A stretch of 64,000 nucleotides of DNA from Phascolomyces articulosus (taxonomy: Eukaryota; Mucoromycota; Mucoromycetes; Mucorales; Lichtheimiaceae), in the NCBI GenBank assembly GCA_025677815.1, contig JAIXMP010000007.1, positions 372,001-436,000 on the forward strand, given 5' to 3'. Below the pieces are notes generated by a model that was not told the origin of the DNA, made no database searches, and saw nothing but the letters and a program-made list of their open reading frames with translations. Shown here piece after piece: positions 11,739-25,500 of this stretch (its first letter is position 1; the number at the start of each line of letters is the position of its first letter). The position numbers and the translations under genes are program-made.

Positions 11739-13785
11739 TTATGAATTTGGTCTTTTTCTGTTACTTGTATCAAGGTAAATAAGTACTTGTTGTATTTCAG
11801 GAAATTGTTTCTTGACTGTAGATTGTACAATTTCTTCTAAACGATGGGCTTTTCCCATAGGTAAAGATGGATCCACTTGAATAATCAGATCGACATGTTG
11901 AAAAGGTCCCTGTTTTCTTCCTCGTATAGAATGGAAATCAATCATATCATTTTCTTTTTCCTAAATGATCAATCAAGTATTTAGTTTACCTAACAATGTA
12001 GATATATACAGTGAACAATCATGGCTTCCTCCCTTTGTATATTTATACCTTGATCCGATTGACGACAGTTGTTATTGAATCTACTTCACTTTTGTCAATA
12101 CCCTTATCCATTAATTCGCTAAGTGACGATGAAAGGATACCACTGCCTTGTTTCAGAACAATGCCTGAAACTAAGATGCCACCCAATGGATCCAGAACAG
12201 GTATTCCGGCGTAACTGCCAAGAATAGCAACGAGCGCCACAGCGCTGGAATAAGCATCCGATCGATGATGCCTATCATCACGAATATAACGAATGAGTCA
12301 GTTTCTTCGTTTTTGGATCCTCATTCCTCTTACTACATTCCCTGTGACACGATCCAATATTCCAGATCATAATTTTTTTTTTTACCATGCATTAGCAATC
12401 AACACTTCGCTTCGTTCAGAAAGGCCAACCTTGATAGCTATTATATATATTCAATAATGAACCAATTTGTTAGAATTCATATTCATAAATAATCCTAAAT
12501 AATAGTAATAAAATTGAATTCTATGTATAACTTACTTGCTCTATAAAGCCACTCTTTTGCAATCACACTAATTCCTGCAAACCAAGCAGCATTTGGATCC
12601 AATATATCACCATGATGATGTCCATGCCCACCTTTAGCTGTTGTGGTGGTGGTTGCTGTATTAGCTGCTGTATCTGCTGTTGCTGCCACTGTATCTACAA
12701 CACCCGTTGATCCACTTAAAATTGTGATTAACAAATCCAACGAATGAAATCCAATACCAACACCTCCAGCGAGTAAAAATGTAGCTACTGTAAGAGAACC
12801 CAAGGTTTCATATTTGCCTGTAATGGAGATACATATCCTTCTGTGAATTAATATCTTTCTTTCAAATAATTCCCTGGCTCCATATTTTTATAGATAACAG
12901 CCATCTCTAGTACTCAGATTAAAATAACAACATATTACCATAACCATAAGGATACAATGCATCTGGAGGTTTTCTTGACATTTTAAATGTATATAATGTA
13001 ACAAAATCACTCAGTAGATCTTGATAAACAAATTTGTATTAGTTTATATGTCAATTCATCGGAGGAGAGGGGGGGGGGATATACTCTCTTACCACTTGCA
13101 CAATGGACTGCATCAGCTAATAGTGAAGCTGAGTTCATGACCCTGAATAATGCAAAAGATCTTATCAGATTTTCACATCTAAGTAGCGTCGTCCGCATTT
13201 CCCCGCAGCTATAATACTTAAATTTTTTACTCTTACCATCCAGCAATGCCTTTGGAGGCAGTAAGTGCAATATTGGCAAATAATCCAACCAATGTAATTC
13301 GCATACCTCGTTTACCTAATGAGTACGATATATATTTTTTATATTTTGTTTGTTGTATTTTTTTTTTTGTTGTTAGTTCGTTGTATTCCCAAATTATTAT
13401 TGACAGGTGAAAATTAAGACAGGTGGAGAAGGAAGAGGGTAAAAAAAATGTTAAATCTATCAGGATAAAATAAATACTTGCTTGAGTTTTGTAACGTAGT
13501 GACGAGATCGGCATGCACATGGTGATGTTCGTCTCCTTCTCCATGACGATGTTGATGACTTCCATGAGAGCGTATTTGTGTTATTAACCCTAATGAGGGA
13601 CCTCGACGAACATGAGTATTATCGTTTAAGGGATTCTGACATGAAGTATAAGAGCTTTGGGTTTTCTTTTTAATAGTTAAAATTGGAACCGTATAAATGG
13701 TTCTTTTAGAGTGCGCATATAATATGGTATTGAAACAAGTACTTGTTGACAGTTTTTTACTGCCGAGATTTCGTACTCGTAACAT
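11739..13785 (-). CDS. Cation diffusion facilitator metal transporter, probably mitochondrial (MMT-like)
   Basis: Eight exons join in phase into about 430 residues. The N-terminus (MLRVRNLGSKKLSTSTCF) is basic and Ser/Thr-rich, as in a mitochondrial presequence, and is followed by a His cluster (HGSHQHRHGEGDEHHHVHAD). The CDF core is clear: TM2 LLADAVHCASDLLSDFVTL carries the His and Asp of the transport site, and TM5 WHHRSDAYSSAVALVAI carries the second His/Asp pair. A His-rich loop (GGHGHHHGD) lies between TM3 and TM4. The C-terminal cytosolic metallochaperone-like domain is intact (HVDLIIQVDPSLPMGKAHRLEE). CDF proteins exchange Zn, Fe or Mn against protons. The four-residue site here (HD plus HD) and the sequence resemble the yeast MMT1/MMT2 branch, so iron or zinc transport across an organelle membrane is likely. 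The first intron appears to use a GC donor. Confidence 0.92.
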
Positions 13786-14816
13786 TGAAATTAAAAGGAA
13801 AGGGAAAGGGTAAAAAAAAAGGAAAAAAGATATCATTATAATTTTTACTGTAAAAGGCATGAATTTAATTCTATGCGGTGATCGAATCTCTAATATACCT
13901 CACGTTATTGTTACTGGGAAGATGCATTACGCGATTATCATTTTACATCATCATCTAATTTGTAAAGAGAGAATAATGGATAATGACTTTGTTCAATTTG
14001 TAAGTTTCTTGAGGAAAACCTTATATACAACATCTAACATTGAGTTAATAAGATGTTATTAGCTACTCTCTTCAGCTTACAATGATGATTTTAACATTAT
14101 ACTCTATTATTATGACGATTGCATTAGTACACACATTGATGTTGTAATAATTTTTTGCTTCAACACTTACCTTGTATAATTATGTGTGCTCACCCTTTGC
14201 TTGCTGTTCTTTTATGGTAGTTGGATGGTACTTTATATAGATAGTAGTATTGCTACTGCTTCTTAATGTTGTATCACTAACTACTCTCTCCAGCTCTCCA
14301 AAATTATAGTAAGGTTACATCCTTCTTAAATTCTTTAATACCAAACTATAAACGCGTTGTACTACATGTACATGATATAGTTTTAAAAGCCATGACTATT
14401 CAAATCGAATGAAAGTAAATAAGACTTTGTTCATTTGTATTATTATTGAGAAATTCGTTGGTGTGAAGGAGAAAAAAAAGAAAAAGTAAATATTGAATAG
14501 GATGATACAGTATATATATCATTTCTTTTAAACAAAAGAAATCATTTGACAAACAATCTTATTCATTTATATATCTAAAAGCAGGTTCTTTTGATCTTAT
14601 CTTTGAACTTTTATATATAGGTATTAAAAGGATTATGTTGCCTTGCGAGGAAATGAACACATGCCTGGATGATACAACACATGCCGGAGTTGTCATCTTC
14701 CCAAAATCCAGGTATAAGTTATTTATTATATAGCAATTTTTAAGCTCTTCGCTCTCTCTCTCTCCCTCTCCGGTTTCCTATATTTCTTGTAAACAAAAAC
14801 AAAAAACAAGAAAGTG
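13786..14816. other. Intergenic region between divergent genes
   Basis: This is the shared upstream region of the CDF gene (minus) and the 5-alpha-reductase-like gene (plus). A 9-bp-arm inverted repeat (ATTTCTTTT-aaac-AAAAGAAAT) lies at about 14520-14542. Near 14640-14710 is a less AT-rich stretch, possibly a 5' UTR exon of the plus-strand gene. No coding exon is assigned. Confidence 0.45.
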
Positions 14817-15730
14817 ATGCTCCCATTAACAGAATGTATTGGCAAGGTCATTGAATGGTGGAGAGATCCTCAAATTTACAATGCTGCTGTGAAGATTTAT
14901 GCTTTATTACCACCTCTTTTTACTCCCACTCTCTTTTGGGTCGATGCACCTTATGGTATATATATATAAATAAAGAGATATATATGTATGCTGTTATTCA
15001 AGCCTGTTAACTTAACAGGAATTTATATGATTTAGGTCGATTTGCGGGTAGTTTATTCTTTGACTGGAGTTTAAGTGGTAAATGGGCATGGAGTATAATG
15101 GAGGGCGTGTCACCTGTCATTTATACTTTATCCATGTTATTGGTAGCGCCACAACAAGTAGACCAATGGCAACCAAGCCAAGTGTTACTATACGGATTAT
15201 GGATGATTCATTATATCAATCGAGCCATTATTCATCCTCTTCGCGCTCCTTCCATGGCACCTATTCATACGATTGCCTTTATATCTGCCGTCCTGATTAA
15301 TATTTTGAATGGATATACCAATGGTGTTTGGAACGCGCGCCATTCCTTCTCACTTTCTACACCCAATGTGGCTCTAGGATTAGGTCTATGGGTCACTGGA
15401 TTTTCTATCAACGTTTATCATGATTCTATTTTATTCAATTTGAGACGTACCAAAAAGAAGAACAAGGAAACAAATCAACCCCAACAACGTTACTTTATCC
15501 CAAAAGGTGGATTATTCGATTATGTGAGTTGTCCAAATTATTTAGGTGAAGTCGTTGAATGGACTGGCTTTGCTATTCTTACGAGCGGTAGTTATCCAGC
15601 CTTGGCCTTTGCTGCCACTACTTTTGGTAATCTTGTTCCTCGTGGAAAACGTGCCCATGCATGGTATCAAAATCAATTTAAAAAAGAATACCCATCATCA
15701 AGAAAAGCCATTGTTCCATATATCTTTTAA
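14817..15730 (+). CDS. 3-oxo-5-alpha-steroid 4-dehydrogenase (SRD5A)-like membrane reductase
   Basis: Exons 14817-14955 and 15036-15730 join in phase 1 and give 277 residues, close to the usual 250-280 of SRD5A1/2 proteins. The C-terminal family signature is complete: GLFDYVSCPNYLGEVVEWTG, followed by the closing region with HAWYQNQFKKEYP. Several hydrophobic membrane segments and the W(N)xRHSF-like loop are present. The family uses NADPH to reduce the 4,5 double bond of 3-oxo steroids in the ER. In a fungus the natural substrate is unknown and could be a sterol or another isoprenoid enone. The start is the first ATG of exon 1 after a CT-rich leader. The intron position falls in the conserved stretch GRFAGS. 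Confidence 0.93.
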
Positions 15731-15938
15731 TGATTCTTTTTATTCCTTAATTGCAAAGATTTTCATGGGTAATAATAAAAAATATGGACACAAGGTTAGA
15801 TGATTTTAAAAACAAGTGAAAGTTGTTATGATGATTGTTATTGTTATTATGAAAGAGGGAATGTTCTCAAAACACAGGTTGGGTCCTTATTTTTTTTATT
15901 TTTTTGAAAAGTTATTTTTTTTTTCAAACGATCCTCAT

Positions 15939-17010
15939 TCAGTTGGATTGTTGCTGTAGTCGTTGTTTTTGGATTTTGTAATAATGATTCCACATGTCTT
16001 TTGGACTTCGTCGACTATTCATTTCAAGTTTGACTTTGCTCATATTATGGCTATGTTCCTTGCATAAATCATACATTCGGTTTTCTTCTTCTACTGTCCA
16101 AGGAGATCGATCCGTATTTGGGCATAATGCATATCGATAATGTTGTGAAATATTACGCGCCGTACGTTCACTTCTCGTCACTTCCTTTATCTTTGCAAAG
16201 TTTTCACCATATTGTTGTACAGCAGCAATAATAGCCGCATCTTCATCTTCTGTAAATCGTCCTATTCGATGGAAGACAAACAATGATGATAATTTAAGTA
16301 TAACACTTCTTTTTTTTTTTTGTGGCCCTCCTCCTTTGATCAAGGATCGTCACATCTATTAATAGAGACAGCTTACCTTTTTTCAATCCTCCTGCTTGTT
16401 GCCAGCGCCATCGTTCCAGACATTGACGCTTAGTACGTGTTCCCATACCTTGTTCAATCGAATCCCAATCCTGACCACGATATACTCGGACCAACTGTTC
16501 CAATCGAGCCACTTCTTCTTCTGACCAACGCCCATGACGAATTTTCGGATCCACTGAATGTTTATATGTTAATCGTAAAATACAAACAGGTCGTAGTCGT
16601 GGCATTTGAAGTCGTACTTGTTCCCAATTGATTTCATTAGATTGTTTTCCTTTGGTAAGTTCGCGTAAACGATCGAGTTCTGATGCAGCCCAAGGGCCAT
16701 GAAATTCATGGGTATCGGTTAAATGCTTGTAACGATTAAAAACAGCAGAAGCAGGACGATCTAAAGTACGGCCAATAGCAGTCCATTTAGGGCCCATGAT
16801 TTGAACCATTTGAACAAGTCGATCAGAATCTTCTTTACTCCACATGCGACGAGTACGAGTCACTACTTCTTTATCTGCTGTAGAAACTCTAGTTTTTCCG
16901 GGACCTCCTTGTTTATATTGAGTGGATGAGATAGTTAATGCACGGCGAATAAGTCCCGACCATTGAAATGAACGAATCGTATTATGAAAAGTGGTTTGTA
17001 ATAGTTCCAT
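15939..17010 (-). CDS. Five-repeat Myb/SANT-domain protein with presequence-like N-terminus
   Basis: Two exons (about 17010-16373 and 16263-15939) are joined through a GT-AG intron and give about 320 residues. Five Myb/SANT-like repeats can be read: RRMWSKEDSDRLVQMVQIMG (about 62), HGPWAASELDRLREL (about 110), HGRWSEEEVARLEQLV (about 165), KGRFTEDEDAAIIAAVQQYG (about 213) and RSPWTVEEENRMYDLC (about 262). Each has the spaced aromatic residues of the fold. Such tandem repeats normally bind DNA. The first 45 residues (MELLQTTFHNTIRSFQWSGL, then IRRALTISSTQYKQ) contain almost no acidic residue and several Arg, as in a mitochondrial presequence. The alternative start at 17022 adds only four residues. 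A nuclear transcription-related role is the default reading; an organellar role is possible. Confidence 0.88.
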
Positions 17011-17376
17011 TGAAATAAACAAAATGGTGGGTGTGTTGTTTTGAAAAAGGAAGACGCGAAAATTATATCAAATGGTGATCGGATAAATTTTTTACTCTGT
17101 TTATTTTTTTTGTTGTACGCTTTGCAAGTGTTAAAGCAAAAGGGGAGTAGAAAAGGAGATTATTAAACAATATGTGTATGTTTACGTGGTTAATAGTAAA
17201 AAAGGTCACATGGTTGTCAAGATTGATAATGAGCCTTTTTGTATGTGGCATTTGACTCTTTTTTTGTTGCATTTTTTAAACCATCATATGCTTTGCTTTA
17301 CTTGCCCTTTTTCTTTTCTCTTTTTCTTTTCTTCTTCCTTTTTTTTTTCTTTTTTTCTTTATCTTGTTTGTTTTTG
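17011..17376. other. Short divergent promoter region
   Basis: 366 bases separate the divergent Myb-repeat and F-box genes. The half nearest the F-box gene is a long pyrimidine (CT) tract at about 17310-17365, a common feature of fungal core promoters. Confidence 0.5.
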
Positions 17377-19522
17377 ATGGTGACCTTATTAATACCTAGT
17401 AATATATCATCTAACCCAACTACTATTACTGAAACACCTACTACTATTAAAGGTATCCATAATATTTATTATATTATTGTTTGTTGCCTTGGTCCCTTGA
17501 TATATTATGTATTCAACTAATATTCATCCATTCATTCATCATAATACCAGGTCCAGTTACCACGACAGCAATCACAGAAACAATAGTAGTGACCAAAGAA
17601 TCAATATCACCGTTTCTTCGATTACCAGATGAACTACAAATCAGGATTTTTGGTCAACTTCCTGCACAGGAACTTTTAAAAGCAACCGCGGTATGCAATG
17701 TATTTTATTTATATTATATCAGAATTATTAAAATGCTATAGATAAACCACTGATGGTACTAAGTTATGTATATTTAAGGTGTGTCAAAAATGGAAACGAC
17801 TTGCATTTGATGGATCACTATGGACCAAGATTGATGTCACACCTTTTTATAGTGCTATCCCTTCTGAACAATTATTAAGAATAGGTGTTGCTGCTGGGAA
17901 ATTTCTTAGGGTAGCCAATTTCAGGTTTGTATATAATTATTTTTTTTAGAGTTTGGGGGTCCGTAAGAGAAGGAGATTTTATTTTGATCAAGATGATGTT
18001 GATAAAATAAAAAAATAAGTTATATATCTATATTCTTATTGTCAACAACAACAATAAAACAACAACAAATAACATATATGACTATAATAGAGGCTGTGTT
18101 CAGCTGACTGGACACGGGTTGCGAACATTATCAGACCATTGTCCCAATGTTCAAGTATTAAACCTTAAGGATTGTCGTGGTATATCCACTCATAGTATTG
18201 CCTGTTTTTTGACGAATGCCACTCAGTTAAGAGTATTGGATTTATCAGGCTTGGATACTGTCAAGGATTCAACATTAATGCTTGTAGGGCAACGACTCAA
18301 TCGATTGGAAAAATTAAATATTGGATGGTGTCGGAACCTGACCGGTCAGGGTGTTCAAGCAGTGGCACGAGGATGTCCTGAACTCACTTGCTTGAAGCTG
18401 AATGGTTGTCCACAGTTGAATGAAGCCACTATGTCCATTCTTGGAAAGCATTTGACACGACTCAGTCATCTTTGCCTTGCATCATGTACTGGATTAAGTG
18501 ATAATTCCCTTTTGGCTTTCTTTTTGGAACAACAACATCAATCGACACCGCTATTATCCCATCTCAATCTATCCAGTTGTGCTCGATTATCGGATGCTTC
18601 CCTTCGCCATATTGCTCTTCATTGTACGCGGTTGACCCATCTTGAATTAGCTGGATGTGTACTTTTGACGGATCAAGGATTTTGTTATCTCGCACCAAGG
18701 TTAAGGACCCTGATGCATTTAGATTTGGAAGATTTGCAACAAATTACAGGGATTACCGTCAAGTCGTTGGCAAATCATCAACCGAATTTGCGCCGACTTT
18801 GTTTATCAAACTGTACACAGATCGCCGATGATGCGATTACTCACCTTGTGTTACACGGTGTTTGCCATCAACTTCAACATTTGGAATTGGATAATTGTAT
18901 AGTGACAGATGATGTATTGGATACCATTGCCATATTTTTAACTCAACCACCAAGACAACAACAACAACAGCAACAACAGCAACAACAACGCCCGGGAAGG
19001 GAAGGATCTTCTTCGACCTTTGCTTCCTCTTCAACATCACCCGTAGTGCCACCCTCATTATCAGCTGATTCTACCTTTGATTTTTTCTCATCCTCACCAC
19101 CTGCTTCTGCATCGACAACTACCACAGCTCCTCCTTTAACACCAACAACACCAATAACCGACCATACAACCGATGCTAAAGCAATACCACAAGAAAAAAT
19201 TTTACCTAGAAAATTAAGTGTTGAAGTATTGGATTGTTCCAATATAACAGAAACGGGCGTTCGTTCGGCACTAGCCAAAGCAAGTCCAATGCTCACTATC
19301 AAAAGTTTTTATTCGTGGAGAGATGAAGAATTAGGTCAACAAGAGGAAGAGGAAGAGGATGAAGATGTAATGTCATTAAATCTACGAGATCAGCCTCGAG
19401 TACGACGTAATAATATGTCGACTCGAAGACGATATAATACCATCGGCCGTCAACGCCGCCGTCCAGATGTAGCTGCTGGAGCTGCGGGACAGCCTCATGC
19501 TGCAAACTGTATCATTCTTTAA
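17377..19522 (+). CDS. F-box/leucine-rich-repeat protein with C-terminal CaaX box (FBXL2/20-like)
   Basis: Four exons (17377-17452, 17551-17690, 17779-17924, 18091-19522) join in phase and give 597 residues. The F-box spans about residues 47-92 (LRLPDELQIRIFGQLPAQEL, then VCQKWKRLAFDGSLW). About nine Cys-containing LRRs of the AMN1/GRR1 type follow to about residue 410 (for example LEKLNIGWCRNLTGQGVQAV). A poly-Gln and Ser/Thr/Pro-rich insert of about 90 residues comes next, then a last LRR-like piece (LSVEVLDCSNITETGVRSAL) and an acidic/basic tail. The protein ends CIIL, a CaaX motif with Leu last, which favours geranylgeranylation. Human FBXL2 and FBXL20 share this plan and are membrane-anchored SCF substrate receptors. 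By family it links substrates to Skp1-Cullin-1. The first ATG follows a CT-rich tract and exon 1 is short, so the exact start is less certain. Confidence 0.92.
18952..18990 (+). repeat. CAA/CAG codon repeat encoding poly-Gln
   Basis: A run of eleven Gln codons, CAA mixed with CAG, lies inside the F-box/LRR gene in the disordered insert before the last LRR. Confidence 0.9.
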
Positions 19523-21108
19523 TATGTAATAATTTGGATCGTAATAACCGTCACAAGAATAACAATGATGATGATATATAACTAGTTAATATAAATATAA
19601 TATATTCTATTATACTTATAAACATTCTGCACCACAACACATATTAGTATACTCTATTTTATATTTTTCTCCTCCTTTCCACCCCTAAAGAGCTTATTTT
19701 CTTTTCCTTTTCATACATGCAAACAACATACCCCAATTATATTCATTATTATTCTTTATGTCTTTATTTTTCCTTTATATACCATAACCTTATATATATA
19801 TACAGCAATTCCCTTAAGCATAACACAATCACTTGCATAATTTTTTCTCCTCCCTTTAATTTCTCCTTTTTATTTCTCATTTTTGTTGGCGGTGAGGTTG
19901 TTTTCTTGATTTGAAAATCTTCATATCCATTCTGATAAAAAAAATCATAAAATAATATAGGTTGAGAGAAAGAAAAACGAAGATCCATGTTTTTTTTTAA
20001 AGTGAAGAGATCAAGTACAAAATGAAAAGATGCACTAAAAGTAAATATGCAAGGTTTTCCTTGGTTCACTCTGCAAATCCTTCCTAATTTAGAATGGTCT
20101 CTTCCACTTTTTGTTGCTATTGTCATGATTTGCGCCTTGTAAATATTCCACCACCACACCTGCCAAGAAGACTCAGGTTCGCTCACAACCATACACTCAC
20201 ATCAAAAAATACACTAAAATATATTGGTATAGAAGTGTGATTCTTAAACAATTTTTTTTTATTATGATTTATTCTTTTATCTAATCTTTCCACAATACGA
20301 TATGAATTAGGAAAATGTTCGTAGTCATATATTAGAGGAAGAAGCAGTGAAAGTAGCATTTTAGGCAACAGATCGATTACATCATTTTTCTAACGAGGGC
20401 ACCAAAAGCATTTTGCTTGACATCCAAAATTTTAACAACTTCGTTAATTCTAACATTTTCACTTCTATCCCATCTCAACCCACGTTTCTCTTATTTGAAT
20501 AATACACTTTTGGATATGCTAAGTTACTAATGAGCATTATCTTTACGTATCATTATTTTAAACAGTAATAATAGTACACAGTGGCTGAAAAAAAATGGAT
20601 CGGTTTGACGCGTGTAAACTACAACTTTTTTCTTTTAAGAAAGATAATAAATGAGTCTTAGTACAAATTTATGTAACCAATATGGCAAGTATAACATGAA
20701 CTGTTAGAATGATTATATAAAGCCTTGCTGAGAGCTGGATTGTGATTTTAAGATTTATTGATTATAGTTGAGGTTTCCATCCTAAAGCTTCTTGAAAAGA
20801 AGCATTTGTATCAGTTGGGTTTATATAAAAAAAAGAAGAGAGAAGAGAGAATAAAAGAAAAAAAAGGAACAATAAGTAAATTGGTATTATATTATTCTTC
20901 CTTCAAAATGTTGTGTGTATGTGAGCAATCATGCGCGTGTTTTTCTTTACTATTTGTTGTTGGGTTGGTAGTTAGTTTCATTTGATGTGAGGGTTGGTGG
21001 TTGTTTGGTGACGAAGAAAGATATATATTTGAAGAAGGAAAGGGAGGAAGAAAAAAAAAGGGAAGAAGAAAATATTATTTGATTATAATTATTCCATGAT
21101 TTTACAAA
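19523..21108. other. Intergenic, convergent 3' flanks
   Basis: AT-rich sequence between the F-box/LRR gene (plus) and the Rab gene (minus). Open frames here are low complexity. No exon is supported. Confidence 0.5.
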
Positions 21109-22554
<1,446 letters not shown>

Positions 22555-25500
22555 ATTTTATATATGTAATATATGTATGTTAGTGTATTGTATATGTGTG
22601 AACCCAAAGTAGGAAGCAAACTAAATAGTAGTTTGGATTACAGCACAAAAAGAGAGGAAAAAAAAAGAGAACACACCAAATCGCCAAGCTTGGATTTGGG
22701 CTACTCTGACTCTCCGCTCATGTATAAGGAATCCATCCAAAAAAAGAAATTGTGCTGTGAGTGATGTCATCGAATTTTTTTTAAACATAATATATTATGC
22801 AGCTAATGATCTTCCTTCTTTTTTGGCTCATGAAACGCGTGTCCAATGTGTTAATTTGTAAAAATACTTCTTTACTTTTCCATAATCGAAAAATGTCACT
22901 TAAATAATCCCATTTACCTTGGATAGAATATATTTGAGCATATAAAGTGACCAGTGATACTTGAATGATGAATGTTTTGTACAACATCATGCTATATAGA
23001 CCTTCTCATCAAGTTACTAACCACCACTACTACCAAAAGTGCTACTGCTGCACTCTCATCTAAATGCACTATGTATTGTGTTGCCAGTAACAACCACTGT
23101 GTTGCCAAGTTACTATATAATTAAATACAATAGTAGCAACACAAGTATCGAACACGCTTATTCGAGGTAAAATTAAAGAATAATATTTCTTTCTATCCAT
23201 CACTCCATATTTCTTTACACTTGATACTATTTAATAAAATGTATAATGGATAGGGGACAACTTTGAATATCCTATTTTTATTTATATATTAACCAGAATG
23301 CACTAAATAATCATTTAATTCCAATAATTAAAGGCTGGAGTTGATGTCACAACATATGGCTTAGTGACATTTTATAATAATACGAACTTGCAAGATAAGG
23401 CTATTTATTCATAAATGATCCACATTTGATAGAATATATTTGAAATAATATCTAACTAGACAATTTAGAATACGAACAAAAAGAGTATTTTTCATACTTG
23501 CAACCAGATTAGTAATTAAAAGGTTGTTCCATATGCATGTAACGACTGATATTATTGTATAACAAGTGATGTATCTTATTACGCTAGAAAAAAATTATTT
23601 AGGACCGATCCCATAGCGAATATATATAGAATTAACCATGACTCCCGATAGAAACACTACAAAGTGAATATTTTGACAATAACCATTGCTTTGCATATTT
23701 TCAAGCGCGCTTTTTTTTTTAAAAAAAAAATGGCTGCATAAAACGTTTATCAGAGACAGACCATACTACAACTATGCCGCTTACCTACACAAAAACACCA
23801 TATCACCAGGAAAGTATCCAATACTAACAGTGATCTTTCCGGACCCATATATTGACTCGTGGAGATACAATTTAATTCGTAGATGCCAATTATATAATAC
23901 AAATGAAGATATATTTACTTCACTATATTATATAATCTATACTATTTATTGCTGGTGTTTGTTTTCTGTTATGCTACGTAGTTTTCATTTATATATTATA
24001 ACTGAAATGTTTTAACAAGGTGTGAGAATTAAATATAAAAAAATGGAGGAAAGGTATTTGATAAAAGAAAATTTCTTCGAGAAGGTATGACGTTATCATT
24101 TTTTACTGCCATTTTAATGCCGATATATATATATATATATATATAATAGATCTCTTCTTCCCCTCGACTTTGTTTTCGATCGGCGCCGTTGACAGCATAC
24201 AGTCATGTTTCAGATCGTCGGAGCGTCTCAAATCAAATAAGATGGTCGAATTTCATAGTTAGTTTTTAAAGGAAGTGTGTATAAGATGGTCATGATTTTA
24301 TATATAGCAAATATTTTTAATAATTTTATTTCGATAAAAAAAAAAGGTTCTAAGTATTCCAAAAAACAAACTAACAATAATAGGGCTATATAGTATGAGA
24401 TAGTATCATAAAGGAACAAAAAACATTTTAGATCATCTATTGATTGTTAATTTTATACATCGATACAAGTTAATATCGCGACATTGGTTAATTACAAACT
24501 AAAATATCACACATATCTTGCTTATGAGTGAATAAAAATCTTAACCACCAAACTATTATCTTACCAATGCATTCTGTGATTCCTAATATATCAAAGCGCC
24601 TCGTCTGTTCTTCTTCTTGCTCCTCTTCCTCTTTATCAACGTCAGCTTGATCATCATCGATTATTTAATAATCAATATACATATTAACTGAGTATATATT
24701 TTCTTTCTAAGAGGTCAACCTCTCATATATTTACCTCCATCAGATAGCAGTTCTTGTCCGGATTAATCATTCTTTTTTTTTTTTTTTTGTATAGAGCTGA
24801 TGTAATTTTTCCAAGTGTCACTTCAGATTCCAACTTGTCATCTTATATGTAATGCTATAAACAACACACTATAGAGTGAGTATTGAAGCATAATGGATAA
24901 AAGACGTTCTATTTGATAATAAAAAACATTATGCCAAAAACTTAACTCTATCACGTTTTGATACAAATCGAGTCATTCTTCTTCTGCGACATAGTATTCA
25001 ATTTAATGTTTTAAAAGATTTTAAATAACTGCGAAGAGTATATAGAAAGGAGAACACTTAGAGAAAAAAGAAAAGTTGATGAATATGCCCATAAGTGTTA
25101 CAAAACTTTTTAGAGTAGAGTATTAAACTTGGTATAATACATGTTCAAAGCAGTTATCGTAACCCCTTACCTGTTGGAATGAACGTCATGATGTTATCGT
25201 CGGTGTGTATCCGTGTGTGTACCCTGAGATAGTATTATATATATAAAAAAAGGCTACGAAGAAATGAGAGAAAACCTACATAAGAGGAAATGGCGGAACT
25301 GTTTTAACATGAAATGTATCAACCCATAGACAGCATTTTTAACGTGCGTCCTTCATCATTATGAATACTTGGTGAGAAAACCATTTTCAATGAAAAACGA
25401 CAATACAACAGTACCTCAAAATAAATTTTTTAGGAGATACAATAGACGTAGCTATATAATAAAATTATTGCTGAAATGGGTGTTTATTCAGTCAAACATG

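Noticed and set aside
18837..19302. Minus-strand frames over the F-box/LRR gene, including a poly-Cys end
   Set aside because: They are antisense shadows of the CAA/CAG repeat and coding sequence.
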